From: a virus
Virus record (IMG/VR): IMGVR_UViG_3300010354_000726
Span: 1 to 22,594 of that record
Reading direction: 5' to 3' (one strand)
Length of the DNA: 22,594 nt
A program made the position numbers and the translations under genes. A model generated the notes under the pieces. It made no database searches and had not been told where the DNA came from. It saw nothing but the letters and a program-made list of their open reading frames with translations. This document shows positions 1-9,587 of this stretch, piece after piece (the stretch's first letter is position 1; each line of letters begins with the position of its first letter).

Positions 1-1
1 A

Positions 2-577
2 AGTAGCGGAACTGTTTATCTATATGTAGTTAATGATAATAATATTGCTCTAGGAATGAATGCAGCACCAGTCTTGAGAAACGGTGATAGTAACTTTTTC
101 TTTGGAAATAACCTTGTTACAACGATGGTAACAGGAAGTAATAACACATTTATTGGACATAATGTCGGCAACAACTTAACAAATGTTAACGGAACTATAG
201 CACTCGGAGGTGATAATCTAGTCGATAACCGAGATAATCAGGTAAACATCGGAAGTGTGTTCTATTATGACGGTGCTGGAAATACTGATATTAATTCTGA
301 TCTAAGGTTAGGCCTGGGCACTGAGTCTACCGGAACAGACACTGGAGCACTGGTAGTATTAGGGGGGTTAGGAGTTAAAGGTAATATATATAGTTTAGGA
401 AGTGGTGTTCCTGAAGAGGATTATCTTGTATATACACCTAAGGTAACAATAACCACAGGGACAGTTCCGTCTAATCCTAGATTAGGAGATATCTGGATTA
501 ATACTGACGTATTTGGATATCTGCAATATATTCAAGATGGAACAAGCACGATATGGTTGCAAATTGTTCAATTGTAA
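2..577 (+). CDS. Fibre-like virion protein, C-terminal part (5' end outside window)
   Basis: The frame is open from base 2 to the TAA at 575-577, so the gene starts to the left of the window; the internal ATG at 56 need not be its start. What is visible is beta-rich and Asn/Gly-rich. It holds a NNTFIGHNVGNN stretch like the repeated NTxIGxxxG units of trimeric phage fibres and adhesin heads. One TGALVVLGGLGV module (about 331-388) of the type repeated in the next genes follows. The C-terminus has a PSNPRLGDIWI...WLQI motif, a small fold often found in phage fibres. The next gene begins 14 bases downstream with a related motif. Inferred role: structural subunit of the adsorption apparatus. The exact fibre is unknown. 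Confidence 0.75.
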   Translation, partial: SSGTVYLYVVNDNNIALGMNAAPVLRNGDSNFFFGNNLVTTMVTGSNNTFIGHNVGNNLTNVNGTIALGGDNLVDNRDNQVNIGSVFYYDGAGNTDINSDLRLGLGTESTGTDTGALVVLGGLGVKGNIYSLGSGVPEEDYLVYTPKVTITTGTVPSNPRLGDIWINTDVFGYLQYIQDGTSTIWLQIVQL

Positions 578-591
578 AATGAGAATAACAT

Positions 592-1629
592 ATGGCACTA
601 TTTAATTTTCCAACAAATCCTTCGATTGGAGATACTTACACAGTAGGTAGCAGAACTTATATATGGAACGGTTCGGCTTGGATTATTGGTCCAAGCCCAG
701 GAAGCTTTACCACCGTAACAGGTGTAACTCTAGTTCTTACTACAACTGCTAATGCTGTAAGCATTTATAACGGTGGTGCTTTAACTGTTGCTGGAGGTGC
801 TGCTGTAGCTGGAGATTTATATGTAGGTGGCAGTATTGTAGGCATAAGCACAGGAACAGGTGGCGGCATTGGAGCAATAAGCGGAGGAACTGGAACCTTT
901 GCTAGAGTTGTAGTAACAAGCGGTGTTCAATCATACAGCACAATGACAGGTGCTTTAGTTGTAAATGGAGGCATGGGTCTAAGCGGGAATTTATGGCTTG
1001 GTGGAACATTATTTTCTGGAGGTGCACCAGTATTAACTACTGCTAGTTTTAATGAAACTATTGCAGACGGGGTCGATATTGATATTACAGATATTGGCGG
1101 TGGTGTTTTAGAATTTAATAATATTTCAACCCTTCAATCTGTGTCTAGTAGAGGTAATTCTACAACATTTACTGTTAACATTCTTAATACCACTAGCTCG
1201 ACAGCCACAAATAACGGCGCACTAGTAGTAGCTGGAGGTGTAGGAGTAGGCGGACGAGTAAATTCTGAAAGTTTAAGAATAGCAGACACCATTTTTGATT
1301 CTACTGTCCAAACGGTAAATAATACACTTGCGACTGTGATTGATGAATTTTCCTTTAATGAATATAGATCAGCGAAATATCTAGTTCAGGTGAGCGAGGG
1401 AACAAGTTCAACGCATAGATGTCAGGTAACTGAATTATTAACTTTAGTATCAAATACTGGTTCTGTAATTGTTACAGAATACGGAAGTGTGGTAACTGAC
1501 ACTGACCTTGGAAATTTTGATGCTATGGTAACTAATGCCGGATACGATACTGTAGTAAGATTATATTTTTTAGCTGTTGATAGCACGCCAAAAACTGTTA
1601 AGGTAATGAGAACAGCAATGGCAAAGTAA
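592..1629 (+). CDS. Fibre-like virion protein with GALxVxGG repeats
   Basis: This 345-residue protein opens with FPTNPSIGDTYT...YIWNGSAWI (residues about 5-31), a motif common at the ends of phage fibre proteins. Three copies of the GAL[TV]V(A/N)GGxxxxGxLxxGG module follow, near residues 59, 118 and 206. Between them is a TLQSVSSRGNSTT module, also found in the gene at 4289. The last ~100 residues (YRSAKYLVQV...VTEYGSVV...LGNFDA...VKVMRT) form a domain shared with the C-terminus of the next gene; I recognise this domain from fibre proteins of marine T4-like phages. Such proteins are normally trimeric virion fibres that contact the host surface. Inferred function: receptor-binding or fibre subunit. 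The ribosome site is weak (GAGAATAACAT), suggesting translation follows that of the upstream gene. Confidence 0.8.
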   Translation: MALFNFPTNPSIGDTYTVGSRTYIWNGSAWIIGPSPGSFTTVTGVTLVLTTTANAVSIYNGGALTVAGGAAVAGDLYVGGSIVGISTGTGGGIGAISGGTGTFARVVVTSGVQSYSTMTGALVVNGGMGLSGNLWLGGTLFSGGAPVLTTASFNETIADGVDIDITDIGGGVLEFNNISTLQSVSSRGNSTTFTVNILNTTSSTATNNGALVVAGGVGVGGRVNSESLRIADTIFDSTVQTVNNTLATVIDEFSFNEYRSAKYLVQVSEGTSSTHRCQVTELLTLVSNTGSVIVTEYGSVVTDTDLGNFDAMVTNAGYDTVVRLYFLAVDSTPKTVKVMRTAMAK

Positions 1630-1641
1630 AGGAATTGGAGC

Positions 1642-4206
1642 ATGCCTATATTTTCCCAGAGTAGAGATTTTGTTGTAAAAAATGGTATTATCACCGAAGC
1701 TACTGGTGATGCTACAAGCTCAACAGGTAACACTAATGTTATTCAATCTGCTGGGGGTATAGCCGCTGCGAAAAACCTTGTAGTCGGAACTACAGCTACA
1801 ATTTACGGTGAAATTAAATCCTATTCTACAGCCAGTTTTGTAGATATCGTAACTACTAAAATTACTGCTACTAGCACATCAAATTTTGTTGATATCTATG
1901 TAAGGAATATTATTTCAAGCGGTGTAGTTAGCGGAACTATTACTGGTAATATTAATACTGCTACTAATTTAGCAGGCGGAACCACAGGACAGCTCCCATA
2001 TCAAACCAATTCCGGACTTACTGGATTTACTGGCCCTGGGACTGCTGGGGATTTATTAATTAGTAACGGAGCAGCAGCCCCTACATACAAAAATACACTT
2101 ACTCTTGCAGGCACTACAGAGGCAACTAGCACGAATACTGGTGCTTTGCAGGTAAGAGGCGGCGCTGGGATTGCCGGAAACTTATATGTAGGAGGAACGC
2201 TAAGTGCAGGTTCAGTATTAGGAACTGCAACGAAGGCAACGACTGCTACAAATTTAGAAAATGGAACAGCGGGTCAGGTTCCTTATCAAACAGCAGCTGG
2301 TTTAACATCATTTTATGGACCTGGAACAGCAGGTAATGTTCTCGTAAGCGGTGGAACAGGTGCTCCTGTTTATCAAAATACCCTTACATTAACTGGAACC
2401 GCACAAGCATCTACTACAAATAGTGGTGCTTTACAAGTTGCAGGCGGAGCAGGAATAGGCGGAAATCTTGTAGTAGGCGGAACAGTCTTTGGTTCACTAA
2501 CAGGAACAGCTTCTACATCTACAAACTTAGCAGGCGGAGCTACAGGATCTATCCCTTATCAATCAGCAGCAGGGCTAACAGCATTCATCCCTATCGGAGC
2601 GAACGGGTTCGTTCTTACTTCTAACGGGACTACTGCAACATTCCAAAGTTTAAGCAGCCTTAGTGCAGGAAATGCCCTAACAGCTACAAATATAGCTAAC
2701 GGTCTAGCTGGTCAGCTTCTTTATCAACAAAGCCCAGGACAAACAACATTTGTTAATACCGGAACAGTAGGTAATGTTCTTGTAAGCGGAGGAACAGGCT
2801 CACCTGTCTACCAAAATACTCTTACGTTAACAGGAACGACCGCGGCTTCTTCGACACAAACAGGAGCCTTAATAGTCGGTGGTGGTATTGGTATTGGTGG
2901 TAATGCTTATATAGGTGGCAATGAAGATATTGCTGGTTCGTTAACTATTAACAGTCTTAACGCTAGCACAGGCACAGCAGCAAGTAACGCTTTGTATGTC
3001 AAAGGCGGTGCTTATATTGATAAAACCCTTGTTGTAAAACAGAAAGCATTATTTGAAGGTGATGTTGTATTTGCCGGAACTGCAACCTACGCATATTCAA
3101 CTAATACAGTTATTACAGATAACTTAATGAGTTTACATGCTCCACCTGGTAGTGTTCCTGGAAATCACACTTGGACATTAGATGATGGCAAAGACATTGG
3201 TTTCATGTTCCATTATTATAAAGGCACAGACAAAGACGCCTTCCTAGGAATAGCCAATGATACAAGCTATTTAGAATGGTATGATAACGGTGTAGAATCA
3301 GGCGGGGTTTTCTCTGGAACAAGTTACGGTATATTTAAATTAGGTGGTATTAAACTAGTTGGAGGAAGTCAGAATACTGGAAATACATCGACTGGTGATC
3401 TAACAGTTTTAGGTGGTGTTGGTATCGGCGGAAGTCTATATGTAAGTTCTACTGTAACCTTTAATACAACTATATTACCAACAGCAACATCGGTTAATAT
3501 AGGTAGTCCTACACAAAGGTTTGGCACACTATATGTTACAAGCTCATCATTAGATGTTGGTGGTTTAGTAATCGGTGCAGAAGCCGGAGCTATTACATTA
3601 CCTAATGTAAAGGTTACAGCTACAACTGTAGCGAGTTCTACATCAACAGGTGCTATCGTTATTCAAGGTGGCGCAGGATTAGCTGGTAACTTATATGTAG
3701 GTGGCCTAGTAAGTGTAGCTGGACTAACAACTGTTACAAATACTACAAACGCAACATCTACAGTAACAGGCGCTTTACAGGTTGCAGGTGGTGTTGGTAT
3801 AGGTAGAGATATAGTCGTTGGTGGAACAAGTATTTTAGGAACTACTGCAACTAGCGGAACTGTAGTTGGTTTTGTAAGTAATAATAGTCAATATGCAACT
3901 TATACAAGCCCTGCCATTACAAATACCATTCAACAAATTCTTGATGTGTTTAATACATCAACTTATAGAACTGCCAAATATATCATTCAAATTGTAGACG
4001 GTGCTAATATTCATTCTCAGGAATTAATGTTATTCCATGCAGCGGGTCAAGTCTATAAAACAGAATATGGTATAGTGTATAACAGCACCGAGCTAGGATC
4101 ATTTGATGCAGATATTTCTGGCGGAAATTGTAGGTTACTTTTCACTGCAAGTCCTTCCCCTAGTTCATTAGTAGTTAAAATGGTAAGAACTACTATCACA
4201 AGTTAA
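1642..4206 (+). CDS. Large fibre-like virion protein with two families of internal repeats
   Basis: The protein has 854 residues, starting at an ATG with AAGGAATTGGAG just upstream. The N-terminus reads SRDFVVKNGI, a probable attachment segment also seen at the start of the 4289 gene. There are about eight copies of the TGALQVxGGAGIGGNLYVGG unit (residues near 30, 163, 258, 403, 447, 579, 665, 704). There are four copies of a ~45-residue ATNLAGGxxGQxPYQ...APVYQNTLTL unit (near 107, 202, 293, 348). A unique ~100-residue insert (about 475-575: DNLMSLHAPPG, DDGKDIGFMFHYYKG, YLEWYDNGVE) is of a kind known from T4-like cyanophage fibres. The C-terminal ~105 residues (YRTAKYIIQI, TEYGIVYNS, LGSFDADI, VKMVRT) match the end of the preceding protein. 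It is likely a trimeric fibre subunit; which fibre is not known. Confidence 0.82.
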   Translation: MPIFSQSRDFVVKNGIITEATGDATSSTGNTNVIQSAGGIAAAKNLVVGTTATIYGEIKSYSTASFVDIVTTKITATSTSNFVDIYVRNIISSGVVSGTITGNINTATNLAGGTTGQLPYQTNSGLTGFTGPGTAGDLLISNGAAAPTYKNTLTLAGTTEATSTNTGALQVRGGAGIAGNLYVGGTLSAGSVLGTATKATTATNLENGTAGQVPYQTAAGLTSFYGPGTAGNVLVSGGTGAPVYQNTLTLTGTAQASTTNSGALQVAGGAGIGGNLVVGGTVFGSLTGTASTSTNLAGGATGSIPYQSAAGLTAFIPIGANGFVLTSNGTTATFQSLSSLSAGNALTATNIANGLAGQLLYQQSPGQTTFVNTGTVGNVLVSGGTGSPVYQNTLTLTGTTAASSTQTGALIVGGGIGIGGNAYIGGNEDIAGSLTINSLNASTGTAASNALYVKGGAYIDKTLVVKQKALFEGDVVFAGTATYAYSTNTVITDNLMSLHAPPGSVPGNHTWTLDDGKDIGFMFHYYKGTDKDAFLGIANDTSYLEWYDNGVESGGVFSGTSYGIFKLGGIKLVGGSQNTGNTSTGDLTVLGGVGIGGSLYVSSTVTFNTTILPTATSVNIGSPTQRFGTLYVTSSSLDVGGLVIGAEAGAITLPNVKVTATTVASSTSTGAIVIQGGAGLAGNLYVGGLVSVAGLTTVTNTTNATSTVTGALQVAGGVGIGRDIVVGGTSILGTTATSGTVVGFVSNNSQYATYTSPAITNTIQQILDVFNTSTYRTAKYIIQIVDGANIHSQELMLFHAAGQVYKTEYGIVYNSTELGSFDADISGGNCRLLFTASPSPSSLVVKMVRTTITS

Positions 4207-4245
4207 TAGGAGATGCCAAACTATCAAAAGTTGATATAGAGCATC

Positions 4246-4253
4246 AATAAATA
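4246..4253 (+). promoter_or_regulatory. T4-type late promoter box (AATAAATA)
   Basis: AATAAATATC lies 35 bases before the ATG at 4289, in the only sizeable gap (4207-4288) within the left fibre cluster. It fits the NATAAATA form of the T4-like late promoter and would give a leader of about 30 bases with the AAAGGGA ribosome site. The same gap has a weak hairpin, TATCAA-AAG-TTGATA, at 4222-4236. The assignment rests on motif and position only. Confidence 0.5.
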
Positions 4254-4288
4254 TCAGTTTTTAAGCCGGTTGGTGGAAAGGGAAACTA

Positions 4289-6679
4289 ATGGCGTTGGAT
4301 AAAGATTTTCGTGTTAAAAATGGCCTTACGGTTAATTCAACTCTAACGGTTTCGTCCAATGTCAACAGTATTTCAACTACAAGCGGTGCAGCAATAATCA
4401 CGGGCGGTTTGGGTGTAGGTCGCAATTTATATGTCGGTGGAAACATCAATGTAGCCGGAACTATAAATGCTAGTGTAAGCGGAATAGCAACAACTGCCAC
4501 TAATATTGCAGGTGGATCGCAAGGACAAATACACTATCAGTCAGCCCCTGGGGTAACTGCTTTTGTAAATTCAGGAACTACAGGTCAATTCCTTCAAGCA
4601 ACTACTAACGGCGCTCCTGTTTTTACTAATACTGGCAGCATGTATGTAGGATCAGCTGCGAATTCAGAAAAATTAATAACAGCAAGAACAATTACCCTTG
4701 CTGGCGACCTATCAGGAAATGTTAGTTTCGATGGCAGCACTAATGTTACTTTAACTGCAACTGTGACCACTGATGCTGTGGCATTGGGCACAGATACAAC
4801 TGGTTTATATGTAGCTCAGGGAGCAACCAGCGGTTTTGGAATTAGCGGAACTGCAAACACAGAAGGTTCAACATTTACTGTTACTTCAAATGCTACTAGT
4901 AGTAATACTGTTAATACCATTGTGTATAGAGATGCTAGTGGTAATTTTTCAGCAAATACTATTTCTGCAATTCTGTTTAGCGGAACATTCACAGGGGCAG
5001 TATCGGGGACTGCCACTACGGCAATTAATATTGCAGGCGGGTCACAGGGACAACTTCATTATCAGTCAGCTCCTGGTGTAACCGCTTTTGTCAACTCAGG
5101 AACAACAGGTCAATTCCTTCAAGCTCAGACTAATGGAGCTCCTGTATTCACTAATACAGGCAGTATGTATGTTAATGCCGCAGTAACATCTGAAAAATTA
5201 TTAACAGCCAGAACAATCAGTCTAGCTGGAGATCTAAGTGGCAATGTTATCTTTGACGGTAGCACCAATGTTACTTTAACTGCAACTGTGGTCACCGATT
5301 CTGTAGCATTAGGAACAGATACCACAGGAATATATGTAGCCCAGGGAGCAACAAGCGGTTTTGGTATTAGCGGAACTGCTAATACTGAAGGTTCAACTTT
5401 TACTGTTACTTCAAATGCTACTAGTAGTAATACAATTAACACTTTAGTTTATAGAGATGCTAGTGGTAATTTCTCAGCGGCTAATGTTACTCTAGCTGGA
5501 ACAACAGCAGCAAGCTCTACAAATTCAGGAGCTCTGCAGGTTGCCGGCGGTGTAGGCATAGGCGGTGCCTTATACATAGGAACTAGTAGTTATATTTTCG
5601 GAGCTCAAATCTTAACCAGCGCTACAGTTAATCAATTTGTAACAGCTGGGGTAAGTTCTATTTCTGCAGGAACTGATACTGCTGTAAGTCAGACTACTGG
5701 CGCTGTGGTTGTATGGAATACCGCCACACTTCGAAGCGTTACAACTAGAGGTGCTACAACCACTAATATTATAAGCATAACCAACACTACAAGTTCAACT
5801 TCAACAACAACTGGTGCAATGATTATCGCGGGTGGTCTCGGTGTTGGCAGAAAAATATTTGTAGGTGGACTGACAAATTCTACCAGCACTAGTGTTTTAT
5901 ACTATAACACATCAACTGGGGAATTTACTTACGGTGCAAGCTTTGCTTCTGGGGGTGGCGGAACTACTAGTCCATTTAGCGGTATCTTTACTATAACAAA
6001 TACCACAGCAGCTACATCAACGTCATCTGGCGCTTTACAGGTATCAGGGGGAGTAGGAGTTGGGGGAAGTCTTTATGCTACTAATGTATTTGCCGGTGGA
6101 GCACAGATAACAGGATTTAACAGTCAAGAATTTACTGCTTTAGCAGGTCAAACTGTCTTTACAGTAACAAACGGATATATTGTAGGTCAAGTTGAAGTAT
6201 TTGCTAACGGTATCTCTTTAAATGCTAGCGATTACACAGCATCAAATGGATCTAGTATAACATTAATTGAATCTAGACGATTAAATGATGTTATTAAAAT
6301 CATTTCAGGTAAAAATATAAGTGTCAGCTCTCAACAGGCATATATATTTACAGAAGTAGTAGCAACTACAGCAGGGCAGACGACATTTACAGCAAATTAT
6401 AATTCTGCAACTGTTCAAGTTTTTGTAGACGGTGTATTAAGAAGCCCATCTGCTTATACAGCATCGAATGGAACATCAATAGTTTTGAGCAGCGGAAGTG
6501 GAATAGTCAACGGAACTCGAATCGGTGTCTTATCTTTCAATAGTATTAGTATTGCTGGTGCAGTAAGTTTAAGTGGCGGAACAGTTAACGGGACATTAAA
6601 TGTAAATGGAAGTCTGCAACAAAACGGAACAGACCTTAAGGCCTATACGCTAGCAATGTCAGTGGCTATGGGAATTTAA
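4289..6679 (+). CDS. Large fibre-like virion protein with a 175-residue tandem duplication
   Basis: The protein has 796 residues, and its ATG is preceded by AAAGGGAAACTA. The N-terminus, LDKDFRVKNGLTVNS, resembles that of the previous gene (SRDFVVKNGI), suggesting the same attachment point. A GAAIITGGLGVGRNLYVGG module (near 32) leads into two almost identical 175-residue blocks (starting about residues 72 and 247). Each block contains IAGGSQGQ, AGDLSGNV.FDGSTNVTL and VAQGATSGFGISG. More TGALQVAGG modules lie near residues 411, 508 and 580. Two copies of an AGQTxFT...VFxxGxxLxxxxYTASNG beta domain lie at about 614-673 and 689-750. The tail is a short STLNVNGSLQQNG-like segment. All parts are familiar from phage fibres, supporting a virion adsorption role. 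The partner proteins are not known. Confidence 0.82.
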   Translation: MALDKDFRVKNGLTVNSTLTVSSNVNSISTTSGAAIITGGLGVGRNLYVGGNINVAGTINASVSGIATTATNIAGGSQGQIHYQSAPGVTAFVNSGTTGQFLQATTNGAPVFTNTGSMYVGSAANSEKLITARTITLAGDLSGNVSFDGSTNVTLTATVTTDAVALGTDTTGLYVAQGATSGFGISGTANTEGSTFTVTSNATSSNTVNTIVYRDASGNFSANTISAILFSGTFTGAVSGTATTAINIAGGSQGQLHYQSAPGVTAFVNSGTTGQFLQAQTNGAPVFTNTGSMYVNAAVTSEKLLTARTISLAGDLSGNVIFDGSTNVTLTATVVTDSVALGTDTTGIYVAQGATSGFGISGTANTEGSTFTVTSNATSSNTINTLVYRDASGNFSAANVTLAGTTAASSTNSGALQVAGGVGIGGALYIGTSSYIFGAQILTSATVNQFVTAGVSSISAGTDTAVSQTTGAVVVWNTATLRSVTTRGATTTNIISITNTTSSTSTTTGAMIIAGGLGVGRKIFVGGLTNSTSTSVLYYNTSTGEFTYGASFASGGGGTTSPFSGIFTITNTTAATSTSSGALQVSGGVGVGGSLYATNVFAGGAQITGFNSQEFTALAGQTVFTVTNGYIVGQVEVFANGISLNASDYTASNGSSITLIESRRLNDVIKIISGKNISVSSQQAYIFTEVVATTAGQTTFTANYNSATVQVFVDGVLRSPSAYTASNGTSIVLSSGSGIVNGTRIGVLSFNSISIAGAVSLSGGTVNGTLNVNGSLQQNGTDLKAYTLAMSVAMGI
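4502..5478 (+). repeat. 525-bp in-frame tandem repeat inside the fibre gene
   Basis: The block starting at 4502 (AATATTGCAGG) recurs at 5027, and the matching ends (GCTAGTGGTAATTT..TCAGC) fall at 4953 and 5478. The offset is exactly 525 bases at both ends, that is 175 codons with no net indel. The proteins are nearly identical over about 150 residues, while the DNA differs at many third codon positions. The intervening linkers (about 4954-5026) are less alike. Confidence 0.9.
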
Positions 6680-6682
6680 CCC

Positions 6683-6690
6683 GATAAATA
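6683..6690 (+). promoter_or_regulatory. T4-type late promoter box (GATAAATA)
   Basis: GATAAATATC lies in the 26-base gap before the gene at 6706, with AAAAAGGTAAATT following as ribosome site. It shares the nine bases ATAAATATC with the boxes at 4246 and 16325. The box ends only 15 bases before the ATG, so the leader would be very short (about 9 bases). Confidence 0.5.
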
Positions 6691-6705
6691 TCAAAAAGGT
6701 AAATT

Positions 6706-9582
6706 ATGGCAAAGCAACAATTAAGAGATTATGTTTTTACTCCAGGAGCCGCAGGTATTGGCAATATCAAAGTTCCGGGGAAATATACTCTTGATCAGAT
6801 TATTCTAATTACTAATGTTACTAGAAACACAATTCTTTACAATTTTGCCGATACTTTGTTTAACGGAACAACAGTAACATTTACCGAAGGTAACGATGCT
6901 ACTAACTTTCCTAAAATTCTTCAAAGAGAAGCCGGTTTCACAACCATTACCTTAACTGCTAGCACTGTCGGCCAAAGCTCATCAGATCGTCTAAGTGTCT
7001 TAATGGAAGAGCGAGAAATATTCTTCAGACCTTATAGATTTGGAACAGATGCAATAGAAAGAATGAGGATTAGCCAAGGTCAGTCAATGATCGATGCTGA
7101 CTTTGAGTATGGTCTACAACCTACAAAATGGGCAGGATATGGGGTAGTAAGAGGTTATCCTAGTGTTTATGAAATTCCAGGGGTTGACTTAATAGTTAAC
7201 ACTATTACAACAGATGGTGGTAGTCCAAATAGCCTAATTACTATTACAACTACAGGTGCTCACGGAATAAGCGACGGGCAGGCTATTAGCATAACTGGAT
7301 TGAACGACGGAATTAGCGGTTTCAGTCAGGCTGACGGACTTTTTATTGTTACTATTCCAAATAGCACAAGTATACAATACTATGCCTGGGGAGTTGTGGG
7401 GGTCAATAATGATGATCTTAAATCAGATGCTATTCAGCTTAAAAGAGGAGGTATCTATACTGGGGCAGGATTAAGTGTTGCAAGTGGGTCAAGCTCTGGA
7501 GGTAATCCGTCAGTTATTACTATAAATTTTAACAGTAATCATGGATTAGTCCCCGGATCACCTTTATATGTTTTATCTAATAGAGCTAATGCAACTGGTC
7601 CGTTTTATGTTGAAACGGTGCCGAGTCTAACATCAGTAACATTTACTGCTAGAACTGGCTCTATTGCTAGTATAACATTTACCGCAGTATATTGTATAGC
7701 CGGATCTCAAATTATACATAGACCATTTGATGGCGGAGTTTATATCAGCGTAGGTATACCTTCTCATGGTGCTAGTGTAATTAGAGTCAGTAAAAAATAT
7801 TTTAGATATCAGTCAGGTAAAGGTTTATTATGGTCAACAGGAACTCTTTTCAAACCTAACTATGATATAAGAAGCATATCGTCTTCTGGAACTGCTGCCG
7901 GTAGCACAATTACTGTAACACTAGATGGTGTTGCTCATGGATGTCAAATAGGCGCAACTATTGCTATAGAAGGCGTAAACAGCAGCGGTTACAATGGAAA
8001 CTATCAAGTAGTCAGTATTGTTAGTGATATCTCATTTACAATTACAGCAAATACTGCACTAGGGTCGGCTGCTCCTGTATTGGGTATGGGAGCAAAGGTC
8101 GTTTTAGAAGGATGGCACGGTGCAGTAGTAAGAGCAGGATGCTTCGATGACCAAAATGGAATGTTTTGGGAATATGATGGAATGAATCTTTGTGTGGTTA
8201 GAAGAAATTCTACACAACAGCTTACTGGAGTTGTAACTATAAGCAATGGTAGTAATCAGGTCACAGGAACTAATACAAGATTTTTAACCCAGGTTAGAGC
8301 CGGCGATAAAATTGTAATACGAGGAATGACTCACTATGTTACAACGGTGGCATCTAATACCAGTATGTTTGTGAACCCAGATTTTAGAGGAGTGTCTGCG
8401 GCTATACAGGTTAAGGCAAGTTTAATAGTAGAGACTAGGGTAAAGCAGTCTGAATTTAATATAGACAGACTTGACGGAACCGGACCTACTGGATTTAGAA
8501 TAACTATGGCTAGAATGCACATGCTAGGAATTCAGTATACATGGTATGGAGCAGGATTTATTGATTTTATGGTGAGAGGAGCCGACGGCAATTGGGTTTA
8601 CGCTCATAGGTTAAAAAATAATAATGTAAACTATGAAGCACATATGAGAACAGGAAATCTTCCTGTAAGATATAGTATCGAAAACGAGGGAGGAATCTCG
8701 TATCTCACTAGTTCTACTAATTCTTCACAAACATCAATTTATATAAATGATACTACCTATTTTGCTACAACAGGAACAGTATATATTGATAATGAAATTA
8801 TAAACTATACTGGAAAAACCAGCACAGGTATATTAACAGGATGCACTAGAGCAGCCACATTAACTCAATTTATAAATGGTGCAAATAGAAATTTCACCGC
8901 AGGCACCGCAGCAGCTCATACTGTTGATACTGGTGTTATACAGATTTCTAGTTATGGAACACCAACATTAAGTCATTGGGGTAGTGCGTTATTATGTGAT
9001 GGCATGTTTGATGAAGACCGAGGGTATTTGTTTAACTATCAAAGAACTGATTTTACTATCACTAGATCAACACAAACATCTTTTTTAATTAGATTGGCCC
9101 CTAGTATCTCAAATAGCACTATTGGTGATTTAGGTGTAAGGGATTTGCTCAATAGAAGCCAATTGTTGTTAAATGCCTGTACAGTGAGTTTAGCTAACGG
9201 TGCCGGAAATCCGACTAGTGTTGTTGTCGAAGGCATTTTAAATCCTAAAAATTTTAGTAATGCTACATGGACTGCATTAAATTTAGAAAGTGCAGGAGGC
9301 CAACCGAGCTTTGCTCAAGTGGCAACTAGTGTGACATATAGCTCAGGAAGCTATGCTCTCCCAGGTGAACAGGTATTTGCTTTTGCTGCGCAACCATCAG
9401 GTGATGCAACATTAGATCTTAATCAACTAAAAGAATTAACTAACAGTCCACTAGGTGGCAGTGGAGCATTTCCTAACGGGCCGGATATTTTAGCAGTTAA
9501 TGTTCGTGTGTCGGGTGGGCAAGTTAGCACCGCTACAGTTATCGGAGCAGTTTTAATAAGATGGAGTGAAGCTCAGGCTTAA
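6706..9582 (+). CDS. Large multidomain virion structural protein (T4-like marine phage type)
   Basis: The protein has 958 residues and starts after AAGGTAAATT. Its core resembles a large structural protein widespread in aquatic T4-like phages. Recognisable core parts are the N-terminal QLRDYVFTPG, RPYRFGTDAIERMRISQGQ (about 112-130), QSEFNIDRLDGTGPTGF...YTWYGAGFIDF (about 584-625) and LSHWGSALLCDGMFDEDR (about 753-770). Several beta modules are threaded into this core. Three are AHGxxxG...VxxxxSxxFT units (about 183, 280, 409). One is a VTGTNTRFLTQVRAGDKIVI unit (about 505-560). One is a YIDNEIINYTGKTST...CTRAA unit (about 663-742). Its exact place in the particle is not known; adsorption apparatus or baseplate periphery is likely from its fibre neighbours. 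Confidence 0.75.
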   Translation: MAKQQLRDYVFTPGAAGIGNIKVPGKYTLDQIILITNVTRNTILYNFADTLFNGTTVTFTEGNDATNFPKILQREAGFTTITLTASTVGQSSSDRLSVLMEEREIFFRPYRFGTDAIERMRISQGQSMIDADFEYGLQPTKWAGYGVVRGYPSVYEIPGVDLIVNTITTDGGSPNSLITITTTGAHGISDGQAISITGLNDGISGFSQADGLFIVTIPNSTSIQYYAWGVVGVNNDDLKSDAIQLKRGGIYTGAGLSVASGSSSGGNPSVITINFNSNHGLVPGSPLYVLSNRANATGPFYVETVPSLTSVTFTARTGSIASITFTAVYCIAGSQIIHRPFDGGVYISVGIPSHGASVIRVSKKYFRYQSGKGLLWSTGTLFKPNYDIRSISSSGTAAGSTITVTLDGVAHGCQIGATIAIEGVNSSGYNGNYQVVSIVSDISFTITANTALGSAAPVLGMGAKVVLEGWHGAVVRAGCFDDQNGMFWEYDGMNLCVVRRNSTQQLTGVVTISNGSNQVTGTNTRFLTQVRAGDKIVIRGMTHYVTTVASNTSMFVNPDFRGVSAAIQVKASLIVETRVKQSEFNIDRLDGTGPTGFRITMARMHMLGIQYTWYGAGFIDFMVRGADGNWVYAHRLKNNNVNYEAHMRTGNLPVRYSIENEGGISYLTSSTNSSQTSIYINDTTYFATTGTVYIDNEIINYTGKTSTGILTGCTRAATLTQFINGANRNFTAGTAAAHTVDTGVIQISSYGTPTLSHWGSALLCDGMFDEDRGYLFNYQRTDFTITRSTQTSFLIRLAPSISNSTIGDLGVRDLLNRSQLLLNACTVSLANGAGNPTSVVVEGILNPKNFSNATWTALNLESAGGQPSFAQVATSVTYSSGSYALPGEQVFAFAAQPSGDATLDLNQLKELTNSPLGGSGAFPNGPDILAVNVRVSGGQVSTATVIGAVLIRWSEAQA

Positions 9583-9587
9583 TCATT

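Noticed and set aside
560-620. Possible frameshift joining the genes at 2-577 and 592-1629
   Set aside because: The first protein ends and the second begins with the similar but complete Pro-Gly-Trp motif, there is a clear stop and a new ATG, and both ends look like natural fibre termini.
4836-5081. 81-codon plus-strand frame inside the fibre gene
   Set aside because: It lies wholly within a strongly supported gene in another frame; its translation is Leu/Gln-rich with no motif.
4594-5442. Open minus-strand frames opposite the fibre gene (4594-4791, 4816-5016, 5125-5442)
   Set aside because: They mirror the codon bias and the 525-bp repeat of the plus-strand gene, look hydrophobic and low in complexity, and have no ribosome sites.
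4502-5478. Repeated DNA as a CRISPR array or mobile element
   Set aside because: Repeats are in-frame coding units of 525 bp without spacers, terminal inverted repeats or a transposase.
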